Notes: generated by a model not told the origin, from the sequence alone. DNA of 64,000 bases from Flavobacteriales bacterium (GCA_030584065.1 CP129489.1:1078640-1142639); one strand, 5' to 3'; shown: positions 41,138 through 49,640, counted from the stretch's first letter. Translations and numbers: made by a program.

Positions 41138-42441
41138 GGCCGGGCGGCATGTATGATCCGCCGCACCGCCTCACGCCATGCTGCTGAGGGCCCGGTCGGC
41201 GCGAGGAAGCTCTCGTGCCAGAGGCCCGTGAACGTGCCCCTGACGCGCTTCACCGATTGGATCAAGGGCAGTACGGCCTCGACCGCCTTTTCCGGGGCGA
41301 GGTGCAGTTTGTCGCGCAGCGTGTTGTCCATCACCGTGAACGGATGGACCATCAGGGCCGTGGGCTCATTCCGCTCCAGATCGAACCAAGGGTATGGGGT
41401 GCAAGTCCCAGCACGGAACCCCGGCAGGTCATGGTAGCCCATGCTATGCTCCTCGGCCACGCCCATGCCCACCAGCTCGCGGAACGTACGGGGCGTGCGG
41501 AACCGGAGGAAATGCTGACGGCTGAGCGTGACCGGCCTGCCTATCACGTGAGCCAGCCGCGAGCGCTCCTGCGCGGTCAGACCCGGTTGCGCACTGGTTC
41601 TGTAGGATGGGTGGATGCCGATCTCGAAGCGCCGGGCCAACCCGCGCAGGTACTCCGCGTATCCGCCATGGAGCACCGGGACGGCATGGTCCCAAGGACC
41701 GCGGTCGGCAGCCAGTACGAAGAACAGGACGCGGTCGGCGCCATCGCCGAGCCATGCCAGCGTGTCGTCACCGAGCTGGTAGGGATCGTGCGCTCTGCCC
41801 AAGAGCACGCGCAGCCGCTCCGCCAGTGCGAAGCCATCTCCGCGCAAAGCATCGCGGGACCACGAACCAAGCGTACGCCACCATGAGCGGCCCCGGTACT
41901 TGAAGCCATTGTCCAGATCCACGGTCACCACTTGGCGATACCGTCGTTCGGGACTTGGCGCCACCGGATGTCGTACTCGCCATCGCTCAAGCAGCATGTG
42001 GGCCCATTCATCCACCACCGGGCGCTGCGCGTAGCCCCTGCGGACCGCGTGCAAGGCCCTGGTCAAGGGCCGGCCATGCGCATCCGCGGGAAGGTCTCCC
42101 CATTCCTCATGGCGGGAGAGGGCGAAGAAGGCCGCCGCGAATGGATCGAAGTGCAGGTCGCCTTTGTCCGTTGGGAACAGCAAGGGCCCATCGGCGCTCT
42201 CCCTCACCACAGGATCGATGGCCGCCGTTCCGGTCTCCTGGAGCCAGCCATGCGGCACCACCCACAATGCCCCCTGCACAGGGGACTCCGAATACGCCAG
42301 TCCAGGGCCCTCTGCGGACCTCAACCCATGCAAGTCGGCCATGAACCGGACCTCGAGGCCCAGTACGCGGCCCACGAGATGATCAATGGCATACCGGACC
42401 CGTGGGCCAGGTTTCTCGATCCAGGCATTGATGTGCGTCAC
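41134..42441 (-). CDS. Polysaccharide deacetylase-like protein
   Basis: The 435-residue protein has an N-terminal region of about 155 residues (LHFDPFAAAFFALSRHEEW) followed by a deacetylase-like NodB barrel: VVTVDLDNGFKYRGRSW (the D-x-D metal-type motif), EIGIHPSYRT (a probable metal His), and a later DLPGFRAGTCTPYPWFDL (motif R-A-G). This matches the two-domain deacetylase proteins found in surface-polysaccharide loci. It is translationally coupled to the FemAB-like gene. The exact substrate, presumably an N-acetylated sugar, is inferred. Confidence 0.8.
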   Translation of the reverse strand: MTHINAWIEKPGPRVRYAIDHLVGRVLGLEVRFMADLHGLRSAEGPGLAYSESPVQGALWVVPHGWLQETGTAAIDPVVRESADGPLLFPTDKGDLHFDPFAAAFFALSRHEEWGDLPADAHGRPLTRALHAVRRGYAQRPVVDEWAHMLLERWRVRHPVAPSPERRYRQVVTVDLDNGFKYRGRSWWRTLGSWSRDALRGDGFALAERLRVLLGRAHDPYQLGDDTLAWLGDGADRVLFFVLAADRGPWDHAVPVLHGGYAEYLRGLARRFEIGIHPSYRTSAQPGLTAQERSRLAHVIGRPVTLSRQHFLRFRTPRTFRELVGMGVAEEHSMGYHDLPGFRAGTCTPYPWFDLERNEPTALMVHPFTVMDNTLRDKLHLAPEKAVEAVLPLIQSVKRVRGTFTGLWHESFLAPTGPSAAWREAVRRIIHAARP

Positions 42442-42487
42442 CGGTGATTGACGCGGGCAAGGTACTCAAGCCGCCCAGCGCCGATGC

Positions 42488-43603
42488 TCAGGCCAGCGCT
42501 TTGACAATGGCCTCTGCGGCATGGCCATCCCCGTACAAGGGAGGGCAATCAGGCAAGCCCTGCTCCATGAAGTGGCTCACCGCCTGCGCCAGGCGCTGCG
42601 GATCGGCATCGGCGAGCACGGCCTGCCCGTGATCGATGAGTTCCACCCACTCGGTCTCGGGCCGCAGCACCACGCAGGGGCGATGGAAGAAGTAGGCTTC
42701 CTTCTGCACCCCCCCGCTATCGGTGATGATCAGCCGGGCGTTGCGCTCCAGTTCGATCATATCCAGGTAGCCTGCGGGCGGAATCACCTGAAGACCGGCC
42801 AGCTCAGCCTCCTCCAGTCCTAGCGGGCTGAGGCGTGCCTTGGTCCTCGGGTGGAGGGGGATCACCACCCTGAGGCCATGCCGGGCAGAGGCCTCCGTTA
42901 GCGCTGTGATGATGGTGCGAAGCCGCTCCGCATCATCGGTATTGAAGTCGCGATGGATGGTGGTCAGGAAATAGCCATGGGGCTCCAAGCCGAACGCCTC
43001 AAGCACCTGCGACCGCTGGGCCGCGACCGCTGCGAAATGCAGGCTGTTGTCCAGCATGACATCGCCCGAGAGGCATACAGAGGGGGAATCGGGGCTGGGA
43101 TGCGGATGCTGGACCGTTCGAAAGCCCTCGCGCGCGAGGTTGTCGACCGCGGTGGAGGTCGGGCAGAACAGCCAAGTGGAGCAATGATCGCAGAGCACCC
43201 GGTTCACCTCCTCCGGCATGGCCTTGTTGAAGGAGCGGAGCCCCGCTTCGACATGCGCGATGGGAACGCGGAGCTTTGACGCAGCCACGGCGCCTGCGAG
43301 GGTGCTATTGGTATCGCCATAGAGGATCAGCGCATCAGGGCGATGCTCGAGCAGGGCTTGCTCGATACCCTGTATCATGCGCGCCGTCTGCTCCCCGTGC
43401 CGGCCTGATCCCACGCCGAGGTGGATGTCCGCGGCAGGTATCTCCAGCTCCTCGAAGAAGATGCGGCTCATGGCGTCGTCGTAGTGCTGGCCGGTGTGCA
43501 GCAGCACATGACGGATGCCCTTCTGCGCTGCGATGGCGCGGTGGAGGGCCGCAGCCTTCACGAATTGGGGCCTTGCCCCCACGATGCTGAGCAGCGTCCT
43601 CAT
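42488..43603 (-). CDS. wecB: Non-hydrolysing UDP-N-acetylglucosamine 2-epimerase
   Basis: The 371-residue enzyme interconverts UDP-GlcNAc and UDP-ManNAc. Signatures: IVGARPQFVKAAAL, HTGQHYDDAMSRIFFEEL, LILYGDTNSTLAGA, HVEAGLRSFNKAMPEEVNR, LTTIHRDFNT, LHPRTK and the effector-site block ITDSGGVQKEAYFF. The ManNAc product matches the WecG-type transferase encoded at 46062-46853. Its ATG overlaps the radC stop (ATGA). Confidence 0.96.
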   Translation of the reverse strand: MRTLLSIVGARPQFVKAAALHRAIAAQKGIRHVLLHTGQHYDDAMSRIFFEELEIPAADIHLGVGSGRHGEQTARMIQGIEQALLEHRPDALILYGDTNSTLAGAVAASKLRVPIAHVEAGLRSFNKAMPEEVNRVLCDHCSTWLFCPTSTAVDNLAREGFRTVQHPHPSPDSPSVCLSGDVMLDNSLHFAAVAAQRSQVLEAFGLEPHGYFLTTIHRDFNTDDAERLRTIITALTEASARHGLRVVIPLHPRTKARLSPLGLEEAELAGLQVIPPAGYLDMIELERNARLIITDSGGVQKEAYFFHRPCVVLRPETEWVELIDHGQAVLADADPQRLAQAVSHFMEQGLPDCPPLYGDGHAAEAIVKALA

Positions 43604-44304
43604 CCCATCATGCCGTTATCGGCGAAACTGAAGTAACCGGTGGCCGTTACAATGAGGTGGTCCTGTACCGCGATATCCAGGAGCCGTGCGCCTTCGGTGA
43701 GCTTGCGGGTCAGCCGGATGTCCTCCTCGCTGGGCCTCAGCTGGCCGCTCGGGTGGTTGTGGCAGAGCACCAGTCCGGAAGCCCTTTTGTCGATGGCGGC
43801 CTTGAAGATGACCTTGGGGTCGGCCACGGTGCCATGCATCCCCCCGGCGCTGATCCGCATGCGCTCCAGCAGCCGGTTGCCACGGTCCATGAGGAGCAGC
43901 CAGAACTCCTCGCTTGGGAGGTCGGCGAGGCTGGCCCGGATCAGCTCATAGGCCACCGCGCTGCTGGTGACCGACGGCCGCTCGGGCGGATCGGTGGCCC
44001 TCCGGCGGCGCCCCAGCTCCAAGGCAGCAACGATGGCGATGGCCTTGGCCTCCCCCATGCCGCTGTAGCGTACCAGGTCGTCCACACCGAGCCTGGCCAG
44101 CCGGTGCAGGTCATTCCCGTTGTGCGCCATGATGCGCTTGGCCAGGTCTACCGCGGACTCCTTGGTGGATCCGGAGCGGATGAGAATGGCCAGGAGCTCG
44201 GCATCGCTCAGCGCCCGAGCGCCGTGGGCCATCAGCTTCTCCCGAGGGCGGTCATCCCTGGCCCATGCACGAATCGGCATCCGCGCATCCTCTTGTTCCT
44301 CCAT
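43600..44304 (-). CDS. radC: RadC family JAB-domain DNA repair protein
   Basis: The 234-residue protein has an N-terminal helix-hairpin-helix region (ARALSDAELLAILIRSGS, LVRYSGMGEAKAIAI) and a C-terminal JAMM/MPN domain with the metal motif HNHPSGQLRPSEEDI. RadC is widely conserved; a direct role in recombination repair is disputed and a JAB-type nuclease or protease role is possible. I chose the ATG at 44304 (MEEQEDAR) because the longer frame lies in the terminator region of rpsT. First gene of a seven-gene minus-strand run. Confidence 0.93.
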   Translation of the reverse strand: MEEQEDARMPIRAWARDDRPREKLMAHGARALSDAELLAILIRSGSTKESAVDLAKRIMAHNGNDLHRLARLGVDDLVRYSGMGEAKAIAIVAALELGRRRRATDPPERPSVTSSAVAYELIRASLADLPSEEFWLLLMDRGNRLLERMRISAGGMHGTVADPKVIFKAAIDKRASGLVLCHNHPSGQLRPSEEDIRLTRKLTEGARLLDIAVQDHLIVTATGYFSFADNGMMG

Positions 44305-44323
44305 CGCAGGGGTCTGAAAGCGA

Positions 44324-44348
44324 ACAGGTCCCCGTATGGAGGACCTGT
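44324..44348. terminator. Hairpin downstream of rpsT
   Basis: An 8-bp stem ACAGGTCC / GGACCTGT with a 9-nt loop, 21 bp after the rpsT stop on the minus strand and upstream of radC. Confidence 0.55.
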
Positions 44349-44369
44349 CCAAGGTAATCCGGGCGCGAA

Positions 44370-44624
44370 TCACTTCAGCCCGTTGACGTGCTTCTTGATG
44401 GAACTCTTCAGGTTGGCCGCCTTGTTCTTGTGGATGATGTTCCGCTTGGCCAACTTATCCAGCATGGCGGTCACCTCGGGAAGCAGCTTCTCCGCCTCTT
44501 TCTTATCCGAGGCGGTGCGCAGGGCACGAACCGCATTGCGCGTGGTCTTGTGCTGGTAACGGTTGCGCTCGTTCCGGGTCTCGGTCTGGCGGACGCGCTT
44601 GAGGGCTGACTTGTGGTTGGCCAT
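44370..44624 (-). CDS. rpsT: 30S ribosomal protein S20
   Basis: The 84-residue basic helical protein begins [22 protein letters not shown] and continues with the S20 pattern [18 protein letters not shown] and [26 protein letters not shown]. The ATG at 44624 gives the universal MANHKSA start. A TATATTTG promoter element lies 34 nt upstream. Confidence 0.97.
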   Translation of the reverse strand: MANHKSALKRVRQTETRNERNRYQHKTTRNAVRALRTASDKKEAEKLLPEVTAMLDKLAKRNIIHKNKAANLKSSIKKHVNGLK

Positions 44625-44658
44625 TGATTCGCTCCCTGCCTCATGGGCTAAGGGGCCG

Positions 44659-44666
44659 CAAATATA
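44659..44666 (-). promoter_or_regulatory. -7 element TATATTTG of rpsT
   Basis: Perfect TAnnTTTG, 34 nt upstream of the rpsT ATG. Confidence 0.6.
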
Positions 44667-44744
44667 GTGGGACAACCGATGCCGCCAAGCACTTTGACGA
44701 AAAAGGGCCGGTCATCCCGGCCCCAGACGTTGCGGAATGCCGCA

Positions 44745-45887
44745 TCAATAGGCCATCTCGTCCTTGCCGAACATGTTGGTCACGGTCTTCACCACGATCC
44801 GGAGGTCGAGCCAGAAGGACCAGTTCTCCAGATACCAGATGTCCATCTCCACGCGGCGCTCCATCAACTCGGGCGTTCGGGTCTCACCGCGCAGGCCGTT
44901 CACCTGGGCCCATCCCGTGATACCGGGCCGGACGAAATGGCGCACCATGTACTTGTCGATGATGTCGCGGTATTGGTCGTTCAGCCTCAGCGGGTGAGGG
45001 CGCGGGCCCACCACGCTCATGTGCCCGAGCAGCACATTGATGAACTGAGGCATCTCATCCAGGTTGCTCTTGCGCAGGAACCGCCCGATAGGGGTCACCC
45101 GGGGATCATTCTTGGTGGCCTGCTTCACATCGGCCTCCTTGTTCATGCGCATGCTGCGGAACTTCCAGCACACGAACTCCTTGTTGTCACGGCCCAGGCG
45201 CATCTGCTTGAAGAACACAGGGCCCTTGCTGGACATCTTGATCAGGAGTGCTAAAAGCGGGAACAGCCAGGAGAAGATGACGAGGATCACGGCTGCGGAG
45301 AACACGATGTCGAACCCGCGCTTCATCCAGCGATTCAGCTGCCGGTCGAGGGGTTCGCTCCGGAGCTTGCTCACCGGAACGGCCCCATGGAACTCCAGTT
45401 CGCTGGTCTTCACCACCGGGATGAAGCTGTCGGAACTGGGAATCACCCGGAAGCGGATGGTGTTGCGCTCACAGAACTCCATCAGGTCCGTGATCTCCTG
45501 CTTGCGCGTACCGGGCAGTGCGCAGTAGACGATGTCGATGCGATTCTGCACGGCGAAGGCCTTCACGGCTTCCACATCACCCATGCGGTGCTGTGCGAGC
45601 ATGCCCTCCACCGGCTCATCAGTGAAGATGCCGCGGAAGCGATAGCCCCGTACCGTATGGTCCTCGCAGTAACGGAAAATCTCCTCCGCTGCCGGGCTGT
45701 CACCCACGATAACCAGATCCTTCACCGAGGTGAGCGGCTCCAAGGTGAGCACCTTGTTCAAGCCGGTCTGCACGTGCTGCAGTGAAATCTTGCCGGAGCG
45801 CAACAGCGTGGACAATTCCTGCCCCCGCTCGCCCCCCCCCGTGCCTCGGCCACCCGCTCCCCGATTCGGCGTAATGATTCGCTCCAT
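44745..45887 (-). CDS. Undecaprenyl-phosphate sugar-1-phosphate transferase (WcaJ/WbaP-like), N-terminally short
   Basis: The 380-residue protein starts exopolysaccharide units by moving a sugar-1-phosphate onto undecaprenyl phosphate. It has a CoA-binding-like domain (KDLVIVGDSPAAEEIFRYC, about 55-170), one membrane helix (about 190-218, FDIVFSAAVILVIFSWLFPLLALLI) and the catalytic domain with FFKQMRLGRDNKEFVCWKFRSM, SNLDEMPQFINVLLG, SVVGPRPH, and PGITGWAQVNGLRGET. Typical family members have four or five N-terminal membrane segments; here there are none and only 174 bp separate it from the upstream gene. The N-terminus carries a run of nine G (45832-45840). Confidence 0.92.
   Translation of the reverse strand: MERIITPNRGAGGRGTGGGERGQELSTLLRSGKISLQHVQTGLNKVLTLEPLTSVKDLVIVGDSPAAEEIFRYCEDHTVRGYRFRGIFTDEPVEGMLAQHRMGDVEAVKAFAVQNRIDIVYCALPGTRKQEITDLMEFCERNTIRFRVIPSSDSFIPVVKTSELEFHGAVPVSKLRSEPLDRQLNRWMKRGFDIVFSAAVILVIFSWLFPLLALLIKMSSKGPVFFKQMRLGRDNKEFVCWKFRSMRMNKEADVKQATKNDPRVTPIGRFLRKSNLDEMPQFINVLLGHMSVVGPRPHPLRLNDQYRDIIDKYMVRHFVRPGITGWAQVNGLRGETRTPELMERRVEMDIWYLENWSFWLDLRIVVKTVTNMFGKDEMAY
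45832..45840. repeat. Homopolymeric tract of nine C (G9 in the coding strand)
   Basis: The tract encodes Gly residues at about codons 17-19 of the sugar transferase. A change of one base would frameshift the protein after about 18 residues, so this is a candidate phase-variation tract. Confidence 0.6.
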
Positions 45888-45942
45888 GCTGGACGCTTCT
45901 GCTGACTGCTGTTCGTGGTGTGTGGTCGGGTGAGGAGTGGGA

Positions 45943-45950
45943 CAAAGCTA
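45943..45950 (-). promoter_or_regulatory. -7 element TAGCTTTG of the sugar transferase gene
   Basis: Perfect TAnnTTTG, 55 nt upstream of the ATG at 45887. Confidence 0.55.
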
Positions 45951-46061
45951 GACGCCCCTTCGCACTCTGTCAAGTTGGTCGAAGGATTTTATCGCTTCGT
46001 CGAATTACGGACGTTTCGGTCGCCGAAAATGCAGGCTCCCCCTCGGCAGCATGTCGCGCCA

Positions 46062-46853
46062 TCACTCCATCGGATGGCCATAGGCTCTGGGCCTTGTCAT
46101 TCTCCTGACAATCTCCCTGGCGAGGTGCGCAAGGAAGAGCACGTTGGTCACTAGGTAACGCTTCCAGAGTCTTCGGGGTTCGAGCCAGAGCCGGTAGAGC
46201 CATTCCAAGGACAGCGAACGCATCCATTTCGGGGCGCGCGAGTCGATGCCGGCATAGAGCAGGAAGGCACCTCCCAAGCCCAGCATCACCCCGTTCACAC
46301 GCCCCTTGAGCGCCGCCATGAAGCGCTCCTGCTTGGGGCAGCCTAGCGAGACCATGATTATCTGAGCACCAGTACTATTGATACGGTTCGATTCGACCCT
46401 TAAGTTAAATTGGCTCAGGGGACCATAGGGAGGGGCGTGGCATCCAGCGATGACCAAACGGGGGTGCTCCCGGGCCACGCGCTCCAAGATCCTGCGGTGC
46501 ACCTCCTCGCTCCCACCGTAGAGGTATACGGAAAGTCCCTCCGACTCCGCCTTTTCCAGCAGCGCTGGCATCAGGTCATTGCCTGCCACACGCTCTTGAT
46601 CGACACCGTGCAGCCCACGCATGGCCAGCAGCACAGGCATACCATCCGGCGTCGCGAGATCCGCTCCAGAAACCACCTTGGCGAATCCGCTGTCCCGGGC
46701 CTCCATCGTCATGTGGGCATTCACGCAGCACACGTAGGAGGAGATGCGCGCATGTGCCAGCGCCGCAATGGCGTCCACCTGATCTGAGAAGGAACCGCAG
46801 GTGATCGGGGCAGTGATGACACGGTACTTGGGCAAGCGGAAGGGAACTGTCAT
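46062..46853 (-). CDS. WecG/TagA/CpsF family glycosyltransferase
   Basis: The 263-residue protein has the GT26 signatures YVCCVNAHMTMEARDS (in place of the usual N-x-H pattern), ADLATPDGMPVLLAMR, GNDLMPALLEKAESEGLSVYLYGGSEEV, IMVSLGCPKQERFMAA and GLGGAFLLYAGIDSRAPKWM. Members transfer N-acetyl-D-mannosaminuronate or ManNAc to a lipid carrier, which agrees with WecB nearby. The C-terminus is a basic amphipathic tail. The ATG at 46853 was preferred to the adjacent GTG. Confidence 0.93.
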   Translation of the reverse strand: MTVPFRLPKYRVITAPITCGSFSDQVDAIAALAHARISSYVCCVNAHMTMEARDSGFAKVVSGADLATPDGMPVLLAMRGLHGVDQERVAGNDLMPALLEKAESEGLSVYLYGGSEEVHRRILERVAREHPRLVIAGCHAPPYGPLSQFNLRVESNRINSTGAQIIMVSLGCPKQERFMAALKGRVNGVMLGLGGAFLLYAGIDSRAPKWMRSLSLEWLYRLWLEPRRLWKRYLVTNVLFLAHLAREIVRRMTRPRAYGHPME

Positions 46854-46927
46854 CACTCGGAGGAGTGACGTTCAACGCATCCCGGCCCGGCAGGATACAG
46901 CGCCATGCAACTTCTTGGCAATGAAAG

Positions 46928-46957
46928 CACAAGGCGGTGCTTCCGCACCGCCTTGTG
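46928..46957 (-). terminator. Hairpin terminator of the tRNA-Arg gene
   Basis: A perfect 13-bp stem CACAAGGCGGTGC / GCACCGCCTTGTG with a TTCC loop, overlapping the last two bases of the tRNA gene on the minus strand. It is followed by a short T-rich stretch. Confidence 0.75.
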
Positions 46958-47029
46958 ACCCCGGCAGGACTCGAACCTGCAACCAACAGAACCGGAATCT
47001 GTCATTCTATCCAATTGAACTACGGGGCC
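46956..47029 (-). tRNA. tRNA-Arg, anticodon CCG
   Basis: On the minus strand the 74-nt sequence folds as a cloverleaf: acceptor GGCCCCG / CGGGGTC, D arm, anticodon stem ACAGA / TCTGT with a 7-nt loop TTCCGGT giving anticodon CCG, and T arm GCAGGTTCGAGTCCTGC. The discriminator base is A and CCA is not encoded. The anticodon decodes the CGG Arg codon. A TATCTTCG promoter element is 9 nt upstream. Confidence 0.95.
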
Positions 47030-47038
47030 ATCGGGCGG

Positions 47039-47046
47039 CGAAGATA
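47039..47046 (-). promoter_or_regulatory. -7 element TATCTTCG of the tRNA-Arg gene
   Basis: Perfect TAnnTTCG, ending 9 nt upstream of the mature 5-prime end of the tRNA. Confidence 0.55.
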
Positions 47047-47142
47047 GACTTCGCGGCGTGCATGCAGGAAGTGCTGAACCGGTGCAATCATCGAAGGGCT
47101 GGGGGGCATCAGTCAAACCGCTCATATCCCGCGAATTCCGCT

Positions 47143-47150
47143 TACATTTG
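47143..47150 (+). promoter_or_regulatory. -7 element TACATTTG of rpsA
   Basis: Perfect TAnnTTTG, 100 nt upstream of the rpsA ATG, leaving a long leader that could be used for autoregulation. Confidence 0.6.
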
Positions 47151-47250
47151 CGGCCCCAATTCAGGGAACGCCCATGCAGGGATGCCATGGGCTCACCCGT
47201 CAAACCCTTCCGGACAGCATCCTCCCGGTCCGGGATACAAGCAGGAACAG

Positions 47251-49104
47251 ATGTCAACCGTAGAGAACAACAAGGTCACCTTCGCCGAACCGCCCGCCGA
47301 TTTCGATTGGGCCGCCATCGAGGATGACAGGAAGAGCCAGGCCGCTGATGCGCGCCAGCAGATGGAGGCCGCCTACGAGAAGACCCTGAGCAGCATCTCC
47401 GAGAAGGAGGTCCTCATGGGCACCGTGGTGGGCATGAACAAGAAGGAGGTGGTGATCAACATCGGCTACAAGTCCGAGGGCGTTGTTCCCATCAGTGAAT
47501 TCCGCTACAAGCCCGATCTGAAGATCGGCGACCAGGTGGAGGTGTACATCGAGAAGCAGGAGGACAAGGGCGGCCAGATGGTGGTGAGCCACAAGACCGC
47601 GCGCGTGCACAACGCGTGGGGCAAGGTGAACCACGCCATGGAGACCAACGAGGTGATCACCGGCTACGTGAAATGCCGCACCAAGGGCGGTCTCATCGTG
47701 GACGTGTTCGGCATCGAGGCCTTCCTGCCCGGCTCGCAGATCGACGTGAAGCCGATCCGCGACTACGACCAGTTCGTGGGCAAGAACATGGAGTTCAAGG
47801 TGGTGAAGATCAACCAGGAGTTCAAGAACGTGGTGGTCTCGCACAAGGCGCTGATCGAGGCTGAACTGGAAGCCCAGAAGAAGCAGATCATCGGCGGCCT
47901 GGAGAAGGGCCAGGTGCTGGAAGGCACCGTGAAGAACATCACCAGCTACGGCGTGTTCGTGGACCTGGGCGGCGTGGACGGCCTGATCCACATCACCGAC
48001 CTGAGCTGGGGCCGCGTGAGCCACCCCGAGGAGGTGGTGAAGCTCGACGACAAGATCAACGTGGTGATCCTGGACTTCGACGACGAGAAGAAGCGGATCG
48101 CCCTGGGCCTGAAGCAGCTGCAACCGCACCCTTGGGATGCCCTGAGCGCCGACATGAATGCCGGCGACAAGGTGAAGGGCAAGGTGATGGTGATCACGGA
48201 CTACGGCGCGTTCGTGGAAGTGGCACCCGGCGTGGAAGGTCTGCTGCACGTGAGCGAGATGAGCTGGAGCCAGCACCTGCGCAGCCCGAAGGACTTCCTG
48301 AAGGAGGGCCAGGAGATCGAGTGCGTCATCCTGAACATCGACCGCGAAGAGCGGAAGATGAGCCTGGGCATGAAGCAGCTGAGCCCCGACCCTTGGGCCG
48401 ATATCGAGTTCAAGTACCCGGTCCGCTCCAAGCACACCGCCAAGGTTCGCAACTTCACCCACTTCGGCATCTTCGCCGAGCTGGAAGAGGGCGTGGATGG
48501 CCTCATCCACATCAGCGACCTCAGCTGGACGAAGCGCATCAAGCACCCCAGCGAGTTCTGCAATGTGGGCGATGAGATCGAAGTGGTGGTGCTGGAAGTG
48601 GACAAGGACAACCGTCGCCTGAGCCTCGGGCACAAGCAGGTGGAGGAGAACCCTTGGGAGGTGTTCGCCACCGTGTTCACTCCGGGCAGCGTTCATGAGG
48701 GCACCATCACGGGCCGCGCAGGCCAGAATTTCGTGGTGAGCCTACCCTATGGCGTGGAAGGCACCGTGACCGCCAAGCACCTGAAGAAGGCCGACGGCTC
48801 GAAGGCTGAACTGGAGGAGAAGCTCCCCTTCATGGTCCTTGAGTTCAACGGTGACGCGCGCCGCATCGTGCTGAGCCACACCCGCACGTTCGAGGAGGGC
48901 GATGAGCCCCTGGAGACCGTCGCCAAGGGCAAGCGTACCCGCAAGGAGGGCGACACCGCCGCCACCAGCGCCAGCGTGAAGAGCGTGAACGACAAAGTGG
49001 AGAAGAGCACGCTCGGTGACCTCGGCGTGCTGAGCAGCCTGAAGAGCTCCATGGAGAGCAACGAGCGCGCCGCCAAGGACAAGAAGGACGAGGCCGAAGG
49101 CTGA
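47251..49104 (+). CDS. rpsA: 30S ribosomal protein S1
   Basis: The 617-residue protein has six S1 OB-fold domains: VLMGTVVGMNKKEVVINIGY, VITGYVKCRTKGGLIVDVFG, VLEGTVKNITSYGVFVDLGG, VKGKVMVITDYGAFVEVAPG, HTAKVRNFTHFGIFAELEEG and HEGTITGRAGQNFVVSLPYG. The C-terminal 60 residues are charged and low in complexity, typical of Bacteroidota S1. It brings mRNAs to the 30S subunit, relevant here because many genes have short or no leaders. The start MSTVENNKVTFAE at 47251 was chosen over a very long upstream extension that runs through the promoter and tRNA region. Confidence 0.96.
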   Translation: MSTVENNKVTFAEPPADFDWAAIEDDRKSQAADARQQMEAAYEKTLSSISEKEVLMGTVVGMNKKEVVINIGYKSEGVVPISEFRYKPDLKIGDQVEVYIEKQEDKGGQMVVSHKTARVHNAWGKVNHAMETNEVITGYVKCRTKGGLIVDVFGIEAFLPGSQIDVKPIRDYDQFVGKNMEFKVVKINQEFKNVVVSHKALIEAELEAQKKQIIGGLEKGQVLEGTVKNITSYGVFVDLGGVDGLIHITDLSWGRVSHPEEVVKLDDKINVVILDFDDEKKRIALGLKQLQPHPWDALSADMNAGDKVKGKVMVITDYGAFVEVAPGVEGLLHVSEMSWSQHLRSPKDFLKEGQEIECVILNIDREERKMSLGMKQLSPDPWADIEFKYPVRSKHTAKVRNFTHFGIFAELEEGVDGLIHISDLSWTKRIKHPSEFCNVGDEIEVVVLEVDKDNRRLSLGHKQVEENPWEVFATVFTPGSVHEGTITGRAGQNFVVSLPYGVEGTVTAKHLKKADGSKAELEEKLPFMVLEFNGDARRIVLSHTRTFEEGDEPLETVAKGKRTRKEGDTAATSASVKSVNDKVEKSTLGDLGVLSSLKSSMESNERAAKDKKDEAEG

Positions 49105-49121
49105 TTCGCACTCCCGAGCCA

Positions 49122-49439
49122 TCAAGAAGCAAAGAGCCCCGGCGATCGCCGGGGCTCTTTGCTTCCTGCCAGGCAGGTCAAAGGCTTCCCCTCCCCGCTG
49201 CGAACGCCTTCCGGCCGGTCCAGCTCGCCAAGCTGTCCACGGCGCCGGTTCCAAACCGTCGTCCCCTGGCCATCCACCGCACGGAAAACCGAGTTCCCCG
49301 AAGGGAAGCTTTCGGGCAGCGACTCCACCACCCCCAAGCATGCCTGCGAGGCGATGAGGCTGCCTTTAACCGGGTCCTGCGCGCTCTGTGCCCCAGTCAG
49401 GAGGCACAAGAGCCAGGAAAGCGAGGTCCTGCACCGCAT
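49122..49439 (-). CDS. Possible small secreted protein
   Basis: A 105-residue frame starts with a convincing signal peptide (MRCRTSLSWLLCLLTGAQSAQ) and continues with a short mature part (LGVVESLPESFPSGNSVFRAVDG). However, its last codons translate the rpsA terminator, no family is recognisable and no strong promoter is seen. It lies in a 536-bp gap between rpsA and ffh. It may be a real small gene or chance; nothing else in the gap is recognisable. Confidence 0.3.
   Translation of the reverse strand: MRCRTSLSWLLCLLTGAQSAQDPVKGSLIASQACLGVVESLPESFPSGNSVFRAVDGQGTTVWNRRRGQLGELDRPEGVRSGEGKPLTCLAGSKEPRRSPGLFAS
49126..49165. terminator. rpsA terminator, 40-bp perfect palindrome
   Basis: The sequence from GAAGCAAAGAGCCCCGGCGA to its exact reverse complement is a 20-bp perfect stem with no unpaired bases, 21 bp after the rpsA stop. 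Confidence 0.8.
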
Positions 49440-49613
49440 GCGAGCAAGTAAGATGGCCGGACCGGAATTCGAGAAGGCGCGGCCGTGCAGCCGCTCTTGG
49501 GCGCGTACCCTGGTGATGGGCACGCCAAAGCCGAGCCTTTCGCATGAGCTCTGGGTCCTGGCTTCCAAAGTGGCGAGCGGGGGCCGAGAGGGCTTGGGGC
49601 TCCGCTCCCCGCC

Positions 49614-49621
49614 TACCTTCG
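49614..49621 (+). promoter_or_regulatory. -7 element TACCTTCG of ffh
   Basis: Perfect TAnnTTCG, 19 nt upstream of the ffh ATG. Confidence 0.55.
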
Positions 49622-49640
49622 CGGTCCTTTCGATAACGAC

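Noticed and set aside
46854-46955. A reading frame through the region between WecG and the tRNA
   Set aside because: It runs through the tRNA terminator hairpin and promoter of other genes and has no protein-like composition.
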